Numbered from the stretch's first letter, positions 40,761 through 52,472 are shown. The stretch: 64,000 nucleotides of DNA from Alitta virens (GCA_932294295.1 OW028584.1:7200407-7264406); one strand, 5' to 3'. Notes: generated from the sequence alone by a model not told the origin. Translations and numbers: made by a program.

Positions 40761-41398
40761 ACAAGACATCTTTATAACTAAAGGCCTATCTAAGTGTAAT
40801 TTAATTTATTAAATTACTATCATGCTAAAAGCTCATTGCAGTTAATTAGGCATGTAGACCCAGTATTATTAATTTATCATAAATGAACGGACCATGATAT
40901 AATAACTATATATTGCCGACAGTAGGGTGTGGCTGGTGCCCCAAAGTGACCCAATCCAACCTTACTTCTTTTTTTTTTTGGAACATGCATGGTCAGTTTC
41001 AGTGAAACTGATGCCTATAGCAAAACTCATGTGAAGTTTTACACTAGTTTCTATACGTTTTTTCCATTGATTTTCCACTTTCGTTAGATTTAAAAAGAAC
41101 TTTCAAACGGGTATACGACTGTTTTGATTTTCTTCATATTTGATTTATTTATTTATAGTTAAAAAAATAAATAAAGTGTTGTAACTCGAATATGGTACAA
41201 ATTATTTTCAAATTCCATATAACAAACAGTTTGATGGTTTATTTATATTCAGAGTTTAATGGATCTTGTTGTGGATTATTAGTATTTAGATCCATCAAAA
41301 TGATAATTGTTTAAACTGTAATAAAGTATCTAATTTAGCACAATATAGCTTCTAAATTATTCATAGTAACATCTATCAATAATAACATCATAAGCCCA

Positions 41399-41497
41399 GA
41401 TAAGATAAGATAAGATAAGATGAGATAAGATGAGATGAAATGAAAGGAAATGAGATGAGATATGATAAGATAAGACAAGATAAGATAAGATAATATA
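41399..41497 (+). repeat. (GATAA)n-type microsatellite
   Basis: Pentamer GATAA with GAGAT/GAAAT variants over about 100 bases. Confidence 0.9.
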
Positions 41498-41956
41498 AGG
41501 CAATGACTAACATGCATGCCGTCTTTAATATTGAGGATATATATATATATATATATGCATAGCTTTTCTTAAGAGACTACATGCTACTTTAGAAACAATA
41601 AAAATGTAGGGCGCTTTTCATAATATTGGAAAATGAAAACATGCTAAGATACACAAAGTACTGATTTTCATTTGCATATATATATGTATGGAAGATGCAA
41701 ATGGCTTATGGTTTTCATACAATACATGCATGGAAAATTAAAATGTAGTGAAATTTTCATTTACATTGTGAAAAAATAAGAAAAATGCAAGCTACACATA
41801 GCATGAGACTTTCATTTATATTTAGAAATGCATTTGAGGCAAAAATGTAGTACGATTGTCGTTTACTAAACAATGGGTATCTTATCAATAGAAAATGACA
41901 GATAAATGAGGTTTGATTTTCATAGACTTTGTAAAATGCTAAGCGACATACAGCAT

Positions 41957-42190
41957 GTGATTCATGTATGTACATGTATCTTAAAAGGTGGAAATGTGAT
42001 TCATGTATGTACATGTATCTTAAAAGGTGGAAATGTGATTCATGTATGTACATGTATCTTAAAAGGTGGAAATGTGATTCATGTATGTACATGTATCTTA
42101 AAAGGTGGAAATGTGATTCATGTATGTACATGTATCTTAAAAGGTGGAAATGTGATTCATGTATGTACATGTATCTTAAAAGGTGGAAAT
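41957..42190 (+). repeat. Six identical copies of a 39-bp unit
   Basis: The unit starts GTGATTCATGTATGTACATG and is repeated six times without visible differences (6 x 39 = 234 bp). Because 39 is divisible by three, both strands stay open and spell 13-residue repeats (for example VIHVCTCILKGGN on the plus strand). No start context, splice site or flanking domain makes this a convincing gene. A young minisatellite. Confidence 0.95.
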
Positions 42191-43394
42191 GTCATGCAAT
42201 TTTTTTATTTCATCTCATCAGATGTACGACTCTGGTTAAAAAAAAATAAAAAATCAGTGGAAATGAAAGGGTGTTCAATTAGACCACAAGCAGGTTCAGG
42301 AATTTTTATATATGGATAAATCAAGACACTGTTGTTGGGCATTTGTATCATTGCAATAAGTCTTAGTCGTAAGTCAAGTATATATCATCAATCATTCTGG
42401 TAGATGACTAAATGAGATACATTCAGTATCAACGTTCCACTGTATGAAAAGAGTAATTAAGGAATTCTGTCAAATTAATAATATTGCATATTTTGAATTC
42501 TTGGTACCTCCAATGATACTATGAATTTAATTGGAGATTAGAGGAGAGAAAGCATCTCGAAAAAAATTGTGCTGTAACCAATGTAGCTTATAGCAACTGT
42601 GCGATTTAGAATGATGAAATTTAACAAATAAAACTAGTTATATTCAGAAGTATATTCAAGGAGGCAGAAAAATTAATTTTCATAGTCTATCGATCATGCA
42701 GTGATGCTTCGAATTGCTCTTTTTCAATAATTATTGTTGAGAAGTCTTATGGCATTGTTTTGTCCAATCAATGCAATGATTCTTAGGTAAAGATCCTGGT
42801 TATGATGACCAAGGCTCGTAATAAAAAATCTTAACTTCACATTTTTGATGCGGTATTTTAAATAAATACATTATCATTCCAAACTTCAAGGATGTGAACA
42901 TGAGGGGTACATTCAGTTACACGGGAGTGCGCACTATTCCTGATAAATACGTCGTTCAAGATAATACGCCTAACTAATTATGATTATCATTTAATCGTAC
43001 TAAATGTGTATAAATGTGCAAATGTCATTGAAATAAACCAGGATCTCATGAAATGTAGATCCACTAACCACATTCTAAAATGAATGTGGTTAGTGGATCT
43101 ATATTGACAAAACAGCTACAAAAGCAGGTTAATAAAGGTCAGTGTTTGATTTCATGCCCAGGCCCATTGTATCCTTGTTCTAGTGACAAATAATTCACTT
43201 TAAATCCTCCAGAAATGTGACATTGTCATTGCTACCAAATATCAGAAAAAAGAAGAAGTGTATATAGCTTTATCGACACATAGATGTCAGACGAGACATA
43301 GGCCTATGTGTATTACTATGCCAAAAATAAAATTACTGTCAGAAATATACAATCACAGCTATATAGATAAATTACGTCCACTGACCAAATTAAG

Positions 43395-43722
43395 TACAGT
43401 TAGTTTCATAAAATATGGTGTCGATTCTAGACAGCTGTAGCAACCTATTCCTTATTGTAGCTATAACTGACTAAAGCCATCCACTTCTCTCTACTCCTAG
43501 CTTATAATTGGCTAACTGAATAAATATTAACCTTGGCGAATGTAAGAAATTTATTTAATATACCATAAATATGTACTTTTAGATCCGGCTTTGAGTAGCC
43601 AGCTCCAGCCAGACAGTTCAATTTAGTGGCCGGTAGCATCATATATCATATATCATATATCAGAGGTTATCTAGCTTTGTCTAGGTTCAATTCCCAGGCC
43701 GTTTTTAATGAAACTAACTGTA
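43395..43722 (+). mobile_element. CAGTTAGTTTCAT-type MITE, copy C
   Basis: TACAGTTAGTTTCAT (43395-43409) is perfectly inverted as ATGAAACTAACTGTA (43708-43722). Excluding the TA at each end, the element is 43397-43720 with 13-bp terminal repeats and a TA target duplication, as in Tc1/mariner MITEs. It shares its interior with copies A (12754) and B (17449). It ends 17 bp before the PIN/cysteine-cluster element. Confidence 0.85.
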
Positions 43723-43739
43723 TTTACATTTACTCTAGT

Positions 43740-44665
43740 AGCTCATGGTGGTTTTGTATGCACTTGTATGTCCAGAGCTAAACTCTTCAAATATCATCTA
43801 ATTGAAGGTCATTGAACAATTTTTGGTTGGTAACACATTTGCCACTGACGGCGAAATAGGTGAAATGGCCACGCCCCTTTTTAAGCGAAGTACCACCACC
43901 CACCATTACTGTATCTTCAGAACGTTGGACCTAGAAGGTTGTGTGATCACTCAAAATTTTCGAAATGGCCACATTATGGGGGGTCAGTAATACATTTACT
44001 TGTCCAAAAGTCAATGGTTTTTAGATATTTGCCAAAAACTGATTTCAGTATGATACGCACTACAGTTCTGACCCTTTATTATATTACCTGTTGTAATTTT
44101 GCACATTGTCCATATTTTAGAGTTTAATTATGTGGATTTCTATACTTTTTGCCTTTACTACAGCCACAAAACACCACACATTTTATGTTCATTCCTCTGC
44201 AAGTGCACGTCTTGGTACTCATACATGATGTTGGACATTTGCATGGAGGTGGCAGGTCATTGGGCCTGCACGGTACTGGCAGTATCACAGGTGTAATTCC
44301 AACATCTGTTGCTTTATAACCATACTGGCGTGGATCTGGTTTGGTGACTGCAGGATTTGGAGCTTGTAACCACATCTTACACTGCAGATATGCTCGCTTT
44401 GTGTGTTCTCGTAGCGTTGAAGAACAGCACACAAGCTGGTTGAAGTGGAGCTCTTTCTTGGAGTTGTGGTACTGCTCCCAACGATACTCATCGAATGTGG
44501 AACAGTCGGTCTTCTTTAATCCAGACACAAGGAATTTTTCAGCATTACTTATCATCTGTGGTGACAGTTCCTCTACACCAAACCCTTCCAGTAGGGAGAG
44601 ATCCATGGATGCTTTCATGCCAGACAGTTTGGACCCACCTTGCTGGTACTGTCACACCCACTAAG
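43740..44665 (-). repeat. Left inverted arm (copy of 47661-48588)
   Basis: Reverse-complement copy of the right arm with few differences, e.g. CAGTTTGGACC here against CAGTTTTGGACC in the complement of the right arm, a one-base deletion. It includes a terminal segment, the untranslated 3' sequence and about 170 C-terminal codons. Confidence 0.9.
44124..44618 (-). pseudogene. Inverted duplicate of the C-terminal coding end
   Basis: Encodes 164 residues almost identical to the C-terminus of the gene at 44643-48203, ending KKYRNPHN and including the Cys cluster. There are few residue changes (e.g. CSSTLREHTKRA here against CSSMLQEHIKRA). It opens only because of the arm duplication. Its upstream side is cut at the arm junction and carries the one-base deletion. 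Confidence 0.85.
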
Positions 44666-47600
44666 ACTTTGAGATCTTCTGTGAAGTCAGGCCCACAGAA
44701 GTGTGCACTGGAGCTACTGCATGAATGCAAAAATTATGACTTTGGTCTGGAGGCAACATACTGCACAAGTGAGGATGTTAAACTTTCAATGGACCACTAC
44801 AGATCACATCGCCCCCAACAGTGGATGCAGTTCATGAAGTTCATGTTCCCAAACACCAGCAACACCAACATAGATGAATGGCTCCTGACGTTTGACACAC
44901 TCTTTCAGTTTATTCATTATTGGTTAAGTTCTGGAAGAAGTAGAACTCCATTTCACTGTCGTTTGACACAAACTGTCCATAACCTGTCAAGGTCAAGACA
45001 GCTTGTTGACATCATGAATAGGATGAAGTTAGCCATCAGCTATGATTCAATGCAGAGGATCAACACTTCAGTGGCCCAAAAGATGGTGGAGGATACCCTA
45101 CCCAACAGATGTCCTGTGTCATCAAAAATCTCTGAATGGCATGTTGTCCAAGGCGCAATGGACAATTTTGACCATACAGAGAACACTGTTTCAGGAAAAG
45201 ATTCCAGTCATGACACTGTTCTAGTCATATTTCAGAACCAACCGAGAGATAGTGATTCTGAGGACATTCAGATGACAAGCTGCTCAGAACCACTTGGAAA
45301 GAGAAAGTTGGCTGATGTGCTGCCCTGCCAAGTCATTGAGAAGTCACACCTAGTCAAAGGCATTGGTGATATACCAGAGTCATTTTCAACAACACCATAC
45401 AATGATAATCGAAAACACAGTATTGATGATGATTATTTCCTTTGGTGCATGGCTAGACAGAAGTACACAGATCACAGAAATGGACACAATATTCACATCC
45501 ATGCTCAACTTTCAAGATGTCTTGAAGCAAAAGAATGCCATGTCGGGGGCATTATGGTCTGATGAAGGGGTGTATGCAATCGCAAAAGAAATCCAGCTGT
45601 TGAAGCCCGAACAGTTTGGTAACATATTCCTTGGAATGGGACCATTTCACATGGAGAAGATTGTAATCGCTTGCCTTGGAAAGTTTCTAGGCTGTATCGG
45701 TATTGATCTGGCTTTGATTGAGACTGAAGCCTTTGGGAAGCTTGTTGTAGAGAATAGTGTCATGACAGGAGGTCACTACTGTAAAGGCAAGGAGGCAATG
45801 AGTCTGGTATCAGAGGTGATAACAGTTCTTATGTTTGAGGAGTTTCAGACTGACCAGGACAGTACTCATTGCGAATTAGAGAAGCAAATAGAGACCATCG
45901 AAACTAAAATGCAGCAGGCTTTAGATGTTGACCATACAGAATTTAGGGAGATTTGGGAAGAAAGCAAGCTCTTACATGCAGACTTGAAGAAGTGTTTCAC
46001 AGAATGGAAAGAAACATCGGGCAATGAAAATGTTAGGTACTGGAGCTTGTTTCTGGATGAGCTGTATCCTATCCTGAGGGATCTTACACACTCTATTCGA
46101 CAAGACGATTGGCATCTTATCATTTCAGCTGTGCGTAGGTGCATGCCTTTGTTCTTCGGGTTTGGCCAGACAAACTATAGCAGATGGGGTACGCTGTTCC
46201 TTGAAGATTGCCTTGACATACAAAGGAAGTTCCTGGGTATCTACAGATGTTTTATAGATGGTGGATGGGTGATGTACCACAAAAAGTGTTACAATGAACC
46301 CGCTAAGGTTGCAGGAGGTATCTTTGGGATGATAAGACAGAAAGAGGCAGTAGCCTTATGGAATCTCTTAAAGCATGAGAAAGATCTTCATGTGGCACAG
46401 CTGTTCGAATGGTGTAACTTGGGCGACAAAGACGACAGTGAACTGAACCTACACCATGAGTTCAATCCAAGTTCTACGAAGATTGGCCATGAACGCGCAA
46501 GGACACTTTTGGATTACATAAAATTCAGCACTGGGATCAGACTTCACAACATCTCTACTGGAGCTGATATACCCCAGGAGGTTGTTGACGGATTACTTGA
46601 ATGCCTGGAAATTGGTGAGAAGAGTTATCAAGAGTTTGTTGAGACCAGATTTCGGAATAAGGAGAAACACCTACATGACACAATACCTACTAACCGCAAG
46701 ACTGTTTTCGTGAAGCATGCTTCTACACCGTCCACAGCGAAGAAATTGATGGCAGAAAAAGATGCTGCAGAAATGATTAGGTACATTGATTATGCCAGAG
46801 AAAGAGGGTACAGCATGCTAGAGCTCCTGAAGTATGAATAGACCAGCACATCCCAGTTCCTCACCACTGAAGGTAAAGATGGCATCAGATTGAAGAAGCC
46901 TGATAAAGCCTCCTTATCGAGAGAACTAGTCAATCAACTTCCAGAGGAGAAAAGGAATGTCAAATGTGATGCTCAGATGACAATAGTGGACTTCATGGCA
47001 CTTGTGCGAAAACTACCAATGAAAAAGATGGGCCTTGACACATTTGGCCAATTAGCTGAGAGTCTTTCCAACAGCATTCTTGCTAAAGGTTCTGAGTCCA
47101 CAAGAATAGACATTATTTTTGATGTTTATCAAAAATCATCAATCAAGCAAATGGAACGTGCACAGAGAAGTTCTTCTGAAGAAATCACTATCACCATTAG
47201 GACTGACAATCAGAAACTCCCTGTCGATCTTGATATGTTCTGGAGCTCAATGTTGAACAAAGTAAGGTTGCAGGAGTATGTCTTCAAGTGGATGCTGCAG
47301 AATGTTGTGTCAGAAAAGGAAATTATCTTTGGAGGAGTATATGGGAGTGAATGTAGGAAACTGTTAGCTGGAACCGAAACACAGATCGCAGATCTCTCAA
47401 GCAACCAAGAAGAAGCCGATGACAGAATCATGTTCCATATTAATGATGGTGTTGTGAAACATGGGGTTCAATCAGTCTTGGTTGACTCACCTGATACAGA
47501 TGTCTTTGTCAACCTCATCTTCCACTTCAAGAAAACCTGGCAACTACAAAAGCTGTTTGTAAAGCTTGGTAACCGGAAAAACAAGAAAACTGTACCAGTC

Positions 47601-48203
47601 CACCTGTTAGTTGATCAACTGGACAACAATTTGGTGTCGTGTCTCCCAGCCATTCATGCACTTAGTGGGTGTGACAGTACCAGCAAGGTGGGTCCAAAAC
47701 TGTCTGGCATGAAAGCATCCATGGATCTCTCCCTACTGAAAGGGTTTGGTGTAGAGGAACTGTCACCACAGATGATAAGTAATGCTGAAAAATTCCTTGT
47801 GTCTGGATTAAAGAAGACCGACTGCTCCACATTCGATGAGTATCGTTGGGAGCAGTACCACAACTCCAAGAAAGAGCTCCACTTCAACCAGCTTGTGTGC
47901 TGTTCTTCAATGCTACAAGAACACATAAAGCGAGCATATCTGCAGTGTAAGATGTGGTTACAAGCTCCAAATCCTGCAGTCACCAAACCAGATCCACGCC
48001 AGTATGGTTATAAAGCAACAGATGTTGGAATTACACCTGTGATACTGCCAGTACCATGCAGGCCCGATGACCTGCCCCCTCCATGCAAATGTCCAACATC
48101 ATGTATGAGTACCAAGACGTGCACTTGCAGAGGAATGAACATAAAATGTGTGGTGTTTTGTGGCTGTAGTAAAGGCAAAAAGTATAGAAATCCACATAAT
48201 TAA
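44643..48203 (+). pseudogene. PIN/FEN-like, cysteine-cluster protein gene of the element, broken
   Basis: A single coding region read in three pieces: about 44643 to 45466, then a one-base frameshift, then 45466 to 46838, an in-frame TAG at 46839-46841, and on in the same frame to 48203. The N-terminal part is cut by the arm junction at 44665. The second piece has SDEGVYAIAKEI, MGPFHMEKIVI and a YSRWGTLFLEDC segment. The third has EADDRIMFHI, DSPDTDVFVNL and ALSGCDSTSKVG, an acidic pattern like PIN/FEN nuclease-fold proteins. The C-terminus has eight closely spaced Cys (CKCPTSC...CTCRG...CVVFCGC), reminiscent of CXC zinc-binding motifs. The family is widespread as uncharacterised proteins in invertebrates. 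Whether it is the mobilising enzyme or a passenger cannot be decided here. Confidence 0.75.
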
Positions 48204-48588
48204 ACTCTAAAATATGGACAATGTGCAAAATTACAACAGGTAATATAATAAAGGGTCAGAACTGTAGTGCGTATCATACTGAAATCAGTTTTTGGCAAAT
48301 ATCTAAAAACCATTGACTTTTGGACATGTAAATGTATTACTGACCCCCCATAATGTGGCCATTTCGAAAATTTTGAGTGATCACACAACCTTCTAGGTCC
48401 AACGGTTCTGGAGATACAGTAATGGTGGGTGGTGGTACTTCGCTTAAAAAGGGGCGTGGCCATTTCACCTATTTCACCGTCAGTGGCAAATGTGTTACCA
48501 ACCAAAAATTGTTCAATGACCTTCAATTGGATGATTTTTGAAGAGTTTAGCTCTGGACATACAAGTGCATACAAAACCACCATGAGCT
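47661..48588 (+). repeat. Right inverted arm
   Basis: The original-looking arm: it holds the intact C-terminal codons of the element gene (from about ALSGCDSTS onward), the stop at 48201-48203 and about 385 bp of 3' sequence to the terminal AGCT. Confidence 0.9.
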
Positions 48589-48596
48589 ACTCTAGT

Positions 48597-49390
48597 AATT
48601 ATATAGGTCCTGTACATGGAAGTTATGATGTTAAGCCGTTGAATTATCATTATTTGTTTAAAGGCATAAATAGGTCACTCTTTACATAATAAAATATTTT
48701 CGTAGTTTGTGAATATACATTATAAAGCTGTAACCTCAGTTCCTTTGTTTGACAACATATAGATAACATCATATCATGGTGTTTTCATCATTGATACAGA
48801 TGGTTATTTGTAATATTTGGTTATTTTTATTTATGTGTAATGTTAGAAGATGGGTGACTGAGAGTACAAACCTGCACCAGAATCAATAATTATCAGCTAC
48901 TATGACCCACCTATCAATCAGAATATGTCACCACCACTCAGTAATCAACACCACTGTAGCACTGTGGACCAGGCTTTCAAAATGGCTCCCATTTGACAGT
49001 ACACTTTTAAACAGGCATAATACCCAACACACCACAGCACTTAACTGTCTCAATGCTACTGGGTGTGGTGCTCAGTAAGGTTATCTTATATGGCGTTCAC
49101 ACTATCACGTTAAAAACCTATATATCCTATGACCACGTACATAAAAAATGGACTATACTTGCTCACTCTTGGCTCTGTTAATCGCATATACATTTTTTCA
49201 ATGAGCATATGTGAGGCAGACGTAGATCACTTGGCAGACATCTGTCAAATGCTCGCTAAACGTCCGTCGCCAAGCATCTGTGAAGCATCAATGAGGCCCT
49301 CTTAGATCGCGCGTCCGTCACTAGTGCGAGTGACTCAAGAGTAAATGAGAATAGGGCGACGGACGTCCGCTGAGCATTTTACAAATGTTT
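48597..49390. other. Intergenic, nothing recognised
   Basis: No coding segment. The part from about 49095 onward, rich in GTCCGTCGCC/TCGCTAAACG-like words, seems to belong to the same dispersed repeat as 49538-49697, but I could not fix its borders. Confidence 0.4.
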
Positions 49391-49487
49391 TATGGCTACG
49401 TATGGCTAGGTATGACTACGTATGGCTACGTATGGCTACGTATGGCTACGTATGGCTACGTATGGCTACATATGGCTACGTATGGCT
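49391..49487 (+). repeat. (TATGGCTACG)n satellite, ~10 copies
   Basis: Ten tandem decamers with only three or four substitutions (TATGGCTAGG, TATGACTACG, TATGGCTACA). Confidence 0.95.
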
Positions 49488-49537
49488 TATAACTATGAAC
49501 GTATGAACATACTTAGAACGAGCGTAAAAAGCTCGCC

Positions 49538-49697
49538 AAGTGAATCCCGAGCAAGTTACGTAACTTAAACAATTTACTCCTAGAACGTCCGCCAAAGTGT
49601 TAAACATGTTTAAAATGTTTTGTCCTCTCCACGTATGGTCACGGATAATTTAGCACTAACAGGAGCGTTCTACAGATTAGCAAGAATATCCTTGAAA
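49538..49697 (+). repeat. Dispersed repeat, copy 2 (see 28901)
   Basis: Same ordered phrases as 28901-29012, with about 45 extra bases in the middle. The two copies show that this is an interspersed family rather than a local duplication. Confidence 0.7.
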
Positions 49698-50559
49698 TGC
49701 TCTGCGAGTGAATCACGTATGAACAAGGATGAGGAGGAGTGAAAAAAGAAATTGATGAATCTTAAGATCTCGTAACTCAAAAAGCACTAAAACGAAATGG
49801 TAAGAGGTCAAGGAGTAGTGTCTGGCTTTTAATCAGAATGATAACAATACAGGTCCATTCAAAAATTTCCTGTATCGTGTAATGACCATCATAAATAATA
49901 TCATAGAGAAGGAAAATTATGAAAGTACAATCCGACCTTTCTTTGACAAAAATGAATTATGAGGATAAGAAATTGCTGAAAATAGCAGCTTTAAAAGTGC
50001 AGAATACCAGTGGTCTAAAACACCACAATGCTTACCTCTGGGTTCATCACAAAGTGATAATGGTAAAATGTATCTATCTTACAGTGCTTTTTTGGTACCC
50101 TTGCAACTTGTAGTTGGGTGTCCCTATGGACTGCATGAGCGTCAATTTTATGTTCACTAAGTCTATATGCCTAAAGAGGGCAGGCAGCAAAAACCAGGTA
50201 GTAATGATGATGGAGTCTTGGCAATCACAAATCATGTCAAACTTTGTTTGGCGGCCCTCAGTAGAATCGATATTTTTCTCTGTCCGTGCTTCACAAAATA
50301 TGAAAGGTGTTCAATGTGTCTTCATATTCCTTGACATAAGATAATTATGAAATATATGCGTAGAATAATTGCATAGAGAAAAGAAGATATATACAAATGA
50401 TTTAGCATAGATTTAGTTTTTCTAGTTGCGTCACTGAGATTCTATGAGGAAGTGAATAGTTAGCAACACAGGACGGTAGAGAGATGAGATAATGAGATAT
50501 TAAAATGCAAATTATGCATGAATGGGCTATAATTTACTAAGTAGAACTACCACAAAACT

Positions 50560-51495
50560 ACAACAAGACAAGAAGGAGAGAAAGAATCAGAGGGATCTGA
50601 GCTGGTCAGAAAAGAATGTGAGGCAGGTAGTGGAGAGGTATCACAAAGGACAAGAAGATCTTCACTGTGTGCAACACAGGTCAAAGCCTTTTCTCTTTGC
50701 CATATTGATGGATTGCCTGACTGAGGGAGTTAGAGACTCCATGGAATATGATGTTTGCAGATGATGTTGTACTATGTACAAATAGGAGAAATGAGGTGGA
50801 AGGTAGAACTGGAAAATTAGAGGAAGGCACTTGAGGACAGAGGCATGCGTGTGAGCCGAAAGAAAACAGAGTATTTGTGTACTGGAGGTGCCATGGCAGA
50901 ACCAGGGGATGTCTTGATCCAGGAAGATATGGTGCCAAGAGTGCAAGAGTTCAAGGATCTGGGTTGTACGGTGCAAGAGGATGGTCAAGAAGAAATTGCA
51001 GCAGGGTGGGACAACTGGAAAAAGGTCACAGGAGTCTTATGTGACAGGAAAGTGCCATTAAAAGTGAAAGGCAAGGTATACAAAGCAGTAGTGAGACCAG
51101 CAATGCTGTATGGTATGGAAACAATGGCACTCAAGAAACAACTGGAGAGGAAACTTGAAGTAGCGGAGATGAAGATGCTGAGATGGTCTGAAGGAGAGAC
51201 CCTAATGGACAGGGTACAATATGATGTAGTGAGGAAGGAACTGGACGTGAAAAGCTAAAGTTATCAGCTGAGGGGAGGAAGACTAAAGTGGTTTGGGCAT
51301 GTGTGGAGGAGAGACGAGCACTACATAGGAAAGAAAGTGATGGGATGAGCATTGGAAGAAGAAGAAGGGGAAGACTAAAGAGAATATGGAAGGACTGCAT
51401 GGAGGAGGAAATGAGGATGGCAGGTTTAGTAGCAGAGGATACAGAGGACAGGAGAGTTTGGAGGAGGAGGATCTGCACCAGCGACCCCACTTAGT
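50560..51495 (+). pseudogene. LINE reverse-transcriptase C-terminal remnant
   Basis: Pieces in order: SKPFLFAILMDCLTEGVRD (50680-50735), then in another frame MFADDVVLC, the RT catalytic FADD box (about 50740-50766), KTEYLCTGG, EFKDLGCTVQEDG, KVTGVLCDRKVPLKVKGKVY, AVVRPAMLYGMET and KLEVAEMKMLRW (50845-51258), and finally a basic GRRRRGRLKRIWKDCMEEEM tail (51288-51494). This is the standard 3' half of an RTE/Jockey-like non-LTR retrotransposon. Frameshifts near 50735, 50830 and 51258 make it inactive. The catalytic Asp pair survives. No endonuclease domain or poly-A tail was found. Confidence 0.85.
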
Positions 51496-51821
51496 TTGGG
51501 AATAAAACCAAAAGAAGAGAGGGCAAAGAACTACTCGTACAACTGGCATTGCTTCCAATACAGGCTGCTCATGGATTTAATTTTTTCTTTCAACCCTGTA
51601 AATGTTCTTTGATCTGTGTAAATGTGCTTGTTTTCCTTCAACATTCTAGTTGCAATGTTAAGGGACAGACTCATTACTAATCTGGACAGAGACCACATTA
51701 GTGAGCACTTATTGACCGGAATTTTGAAAGTTTTGAGAGGTACCTCATATCCACTTTGAATGAAGTCTCATGTTGACAATCATGTCATTAGAGTGTAATA
51801 ATATGCTTATTTAGCTGATTG

Positions 51822-51901
51822 TTAGATAGATATATAGATAGGTAGATATATAGATAGATAGATAGATACATAGATAGATAGATAGATAGATTGATAGATA
51901 T

Positions 51902-51934
<33 letters not shown>

Positions 51935-51993
51935 CAGATAGATACATAGATAGATATATATAGATAGATAGATAGATAGATAGATAGACAGAT
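51822..51993 (+). repeat. (GATA)n microsatellite
   Basis: About 170 bases of GATA with ACAT/TAT interruptions. Confidence 0.95.
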
Positions 51994-52472
51994 AATGTAA
52001 GCCCTCTATGGTTTTCTATCGTTTTTAAATCCGTATTTGTGACATTAAAACTTGTCCAACTTTCATGGCTTTATAGTTTTCGATCTTCTCACTGGACTCA
52101 AAGATGAATTGTGAAAAATGTCCAACCTTCATAGCCTTGTAGTTTTTTATTTCTAAATAAACTCAATGAGAACCCAACTGTTATGGATCTTGTGGAGTTC
52201 ATAATGGGTTTTGTTGAACAGATGAGAAGTCGGTCTGATTAGATCTCCATCTTTTTTCTCGTGCTTCTCTTTTACACCAGAGGGCTCACAGTCGCAGATT
52301 GTGGCCACCTAGTGTATATACCAGGTAACATAGTATAGACATAGTACATTGTAAATATGAATAGAATACAAGTACTCTTGTGGTCCTAACACCAACTTTA
52401 TTTACATTGTCCAACTTTCATAGCTTTGTTGTTTTCTATCTTCACACTTGACTTATAGAGAACCCAACTTTA
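51994..52472. other. 3' flank of the lengsin-like gene
   Basis: A loosely repeated phrase (GTCCAACTTTCATGGCTTTATAGTTTTCGATCTTC-like, split here by variants) occurs near 52055, 52108 and 52410, so this is a degenerate repeat. An AATAAA on the minus strand overlaps the stop region near 52470-52475. No other gene. Confidence 0.4.

Larger units (their letters stand above)
36666..43394. other. Gene-poor, repeat-rich interval
   Basis: No convincing gene. On the minus strand at about 38180-38335 an acceptor-like site is followed by a 38-codon open piece, and 38543-38812 is an 89-codon frame. Neither resembles a known family and they do not join cleanly. G-rich repeat fragments (36823-36910, 40074-40086, 40608-40760) and the simple repeats listed separately account for much of the rest. 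Confidence 0.45.
43740..48588 (+). mobile_element. 4.85-kb element with 8-bp target repeat and ~0.93-kb inverted arms
   Basis: ACTCTAGT occurs directly outside both ends (43732-43739 and 48589-48596). The ends are inverted copies starting AGCTCATGGTGGTTTTGTAT. The inverted identity runs inward for about 930 bp (43740-44665 against 47661-48588) and includes the 3' end of the element's own gene. The gene (44643-48203) is one long region with a frameshift and a stop. An 8-bp duplication occurs in hAT, P and several other superfamilies, but the encoded protein does not show a transposase I can name. The left end appears to be an inverted duplicate of the right end that replaced the original 5' end. 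Confidence 0.8.

Noticed and set aside
41757..42319. Two 137-codon frames on opposite strands
   Set aside because: Both arise from the 39-bp tandem array.
43740..48588. Two separate genes at 45363-46841 and 46890-48203
   Set aside because: They are in the same frame with sense-like sequence between, separated only by one TAG. They are better read as one broken gene.
51131..51558. Minus-strand Ser/Leu/Pro-rich frames of 91-119 codons
   Set aside because: They are antisense to the LINE reverse-transcriptase remnant.
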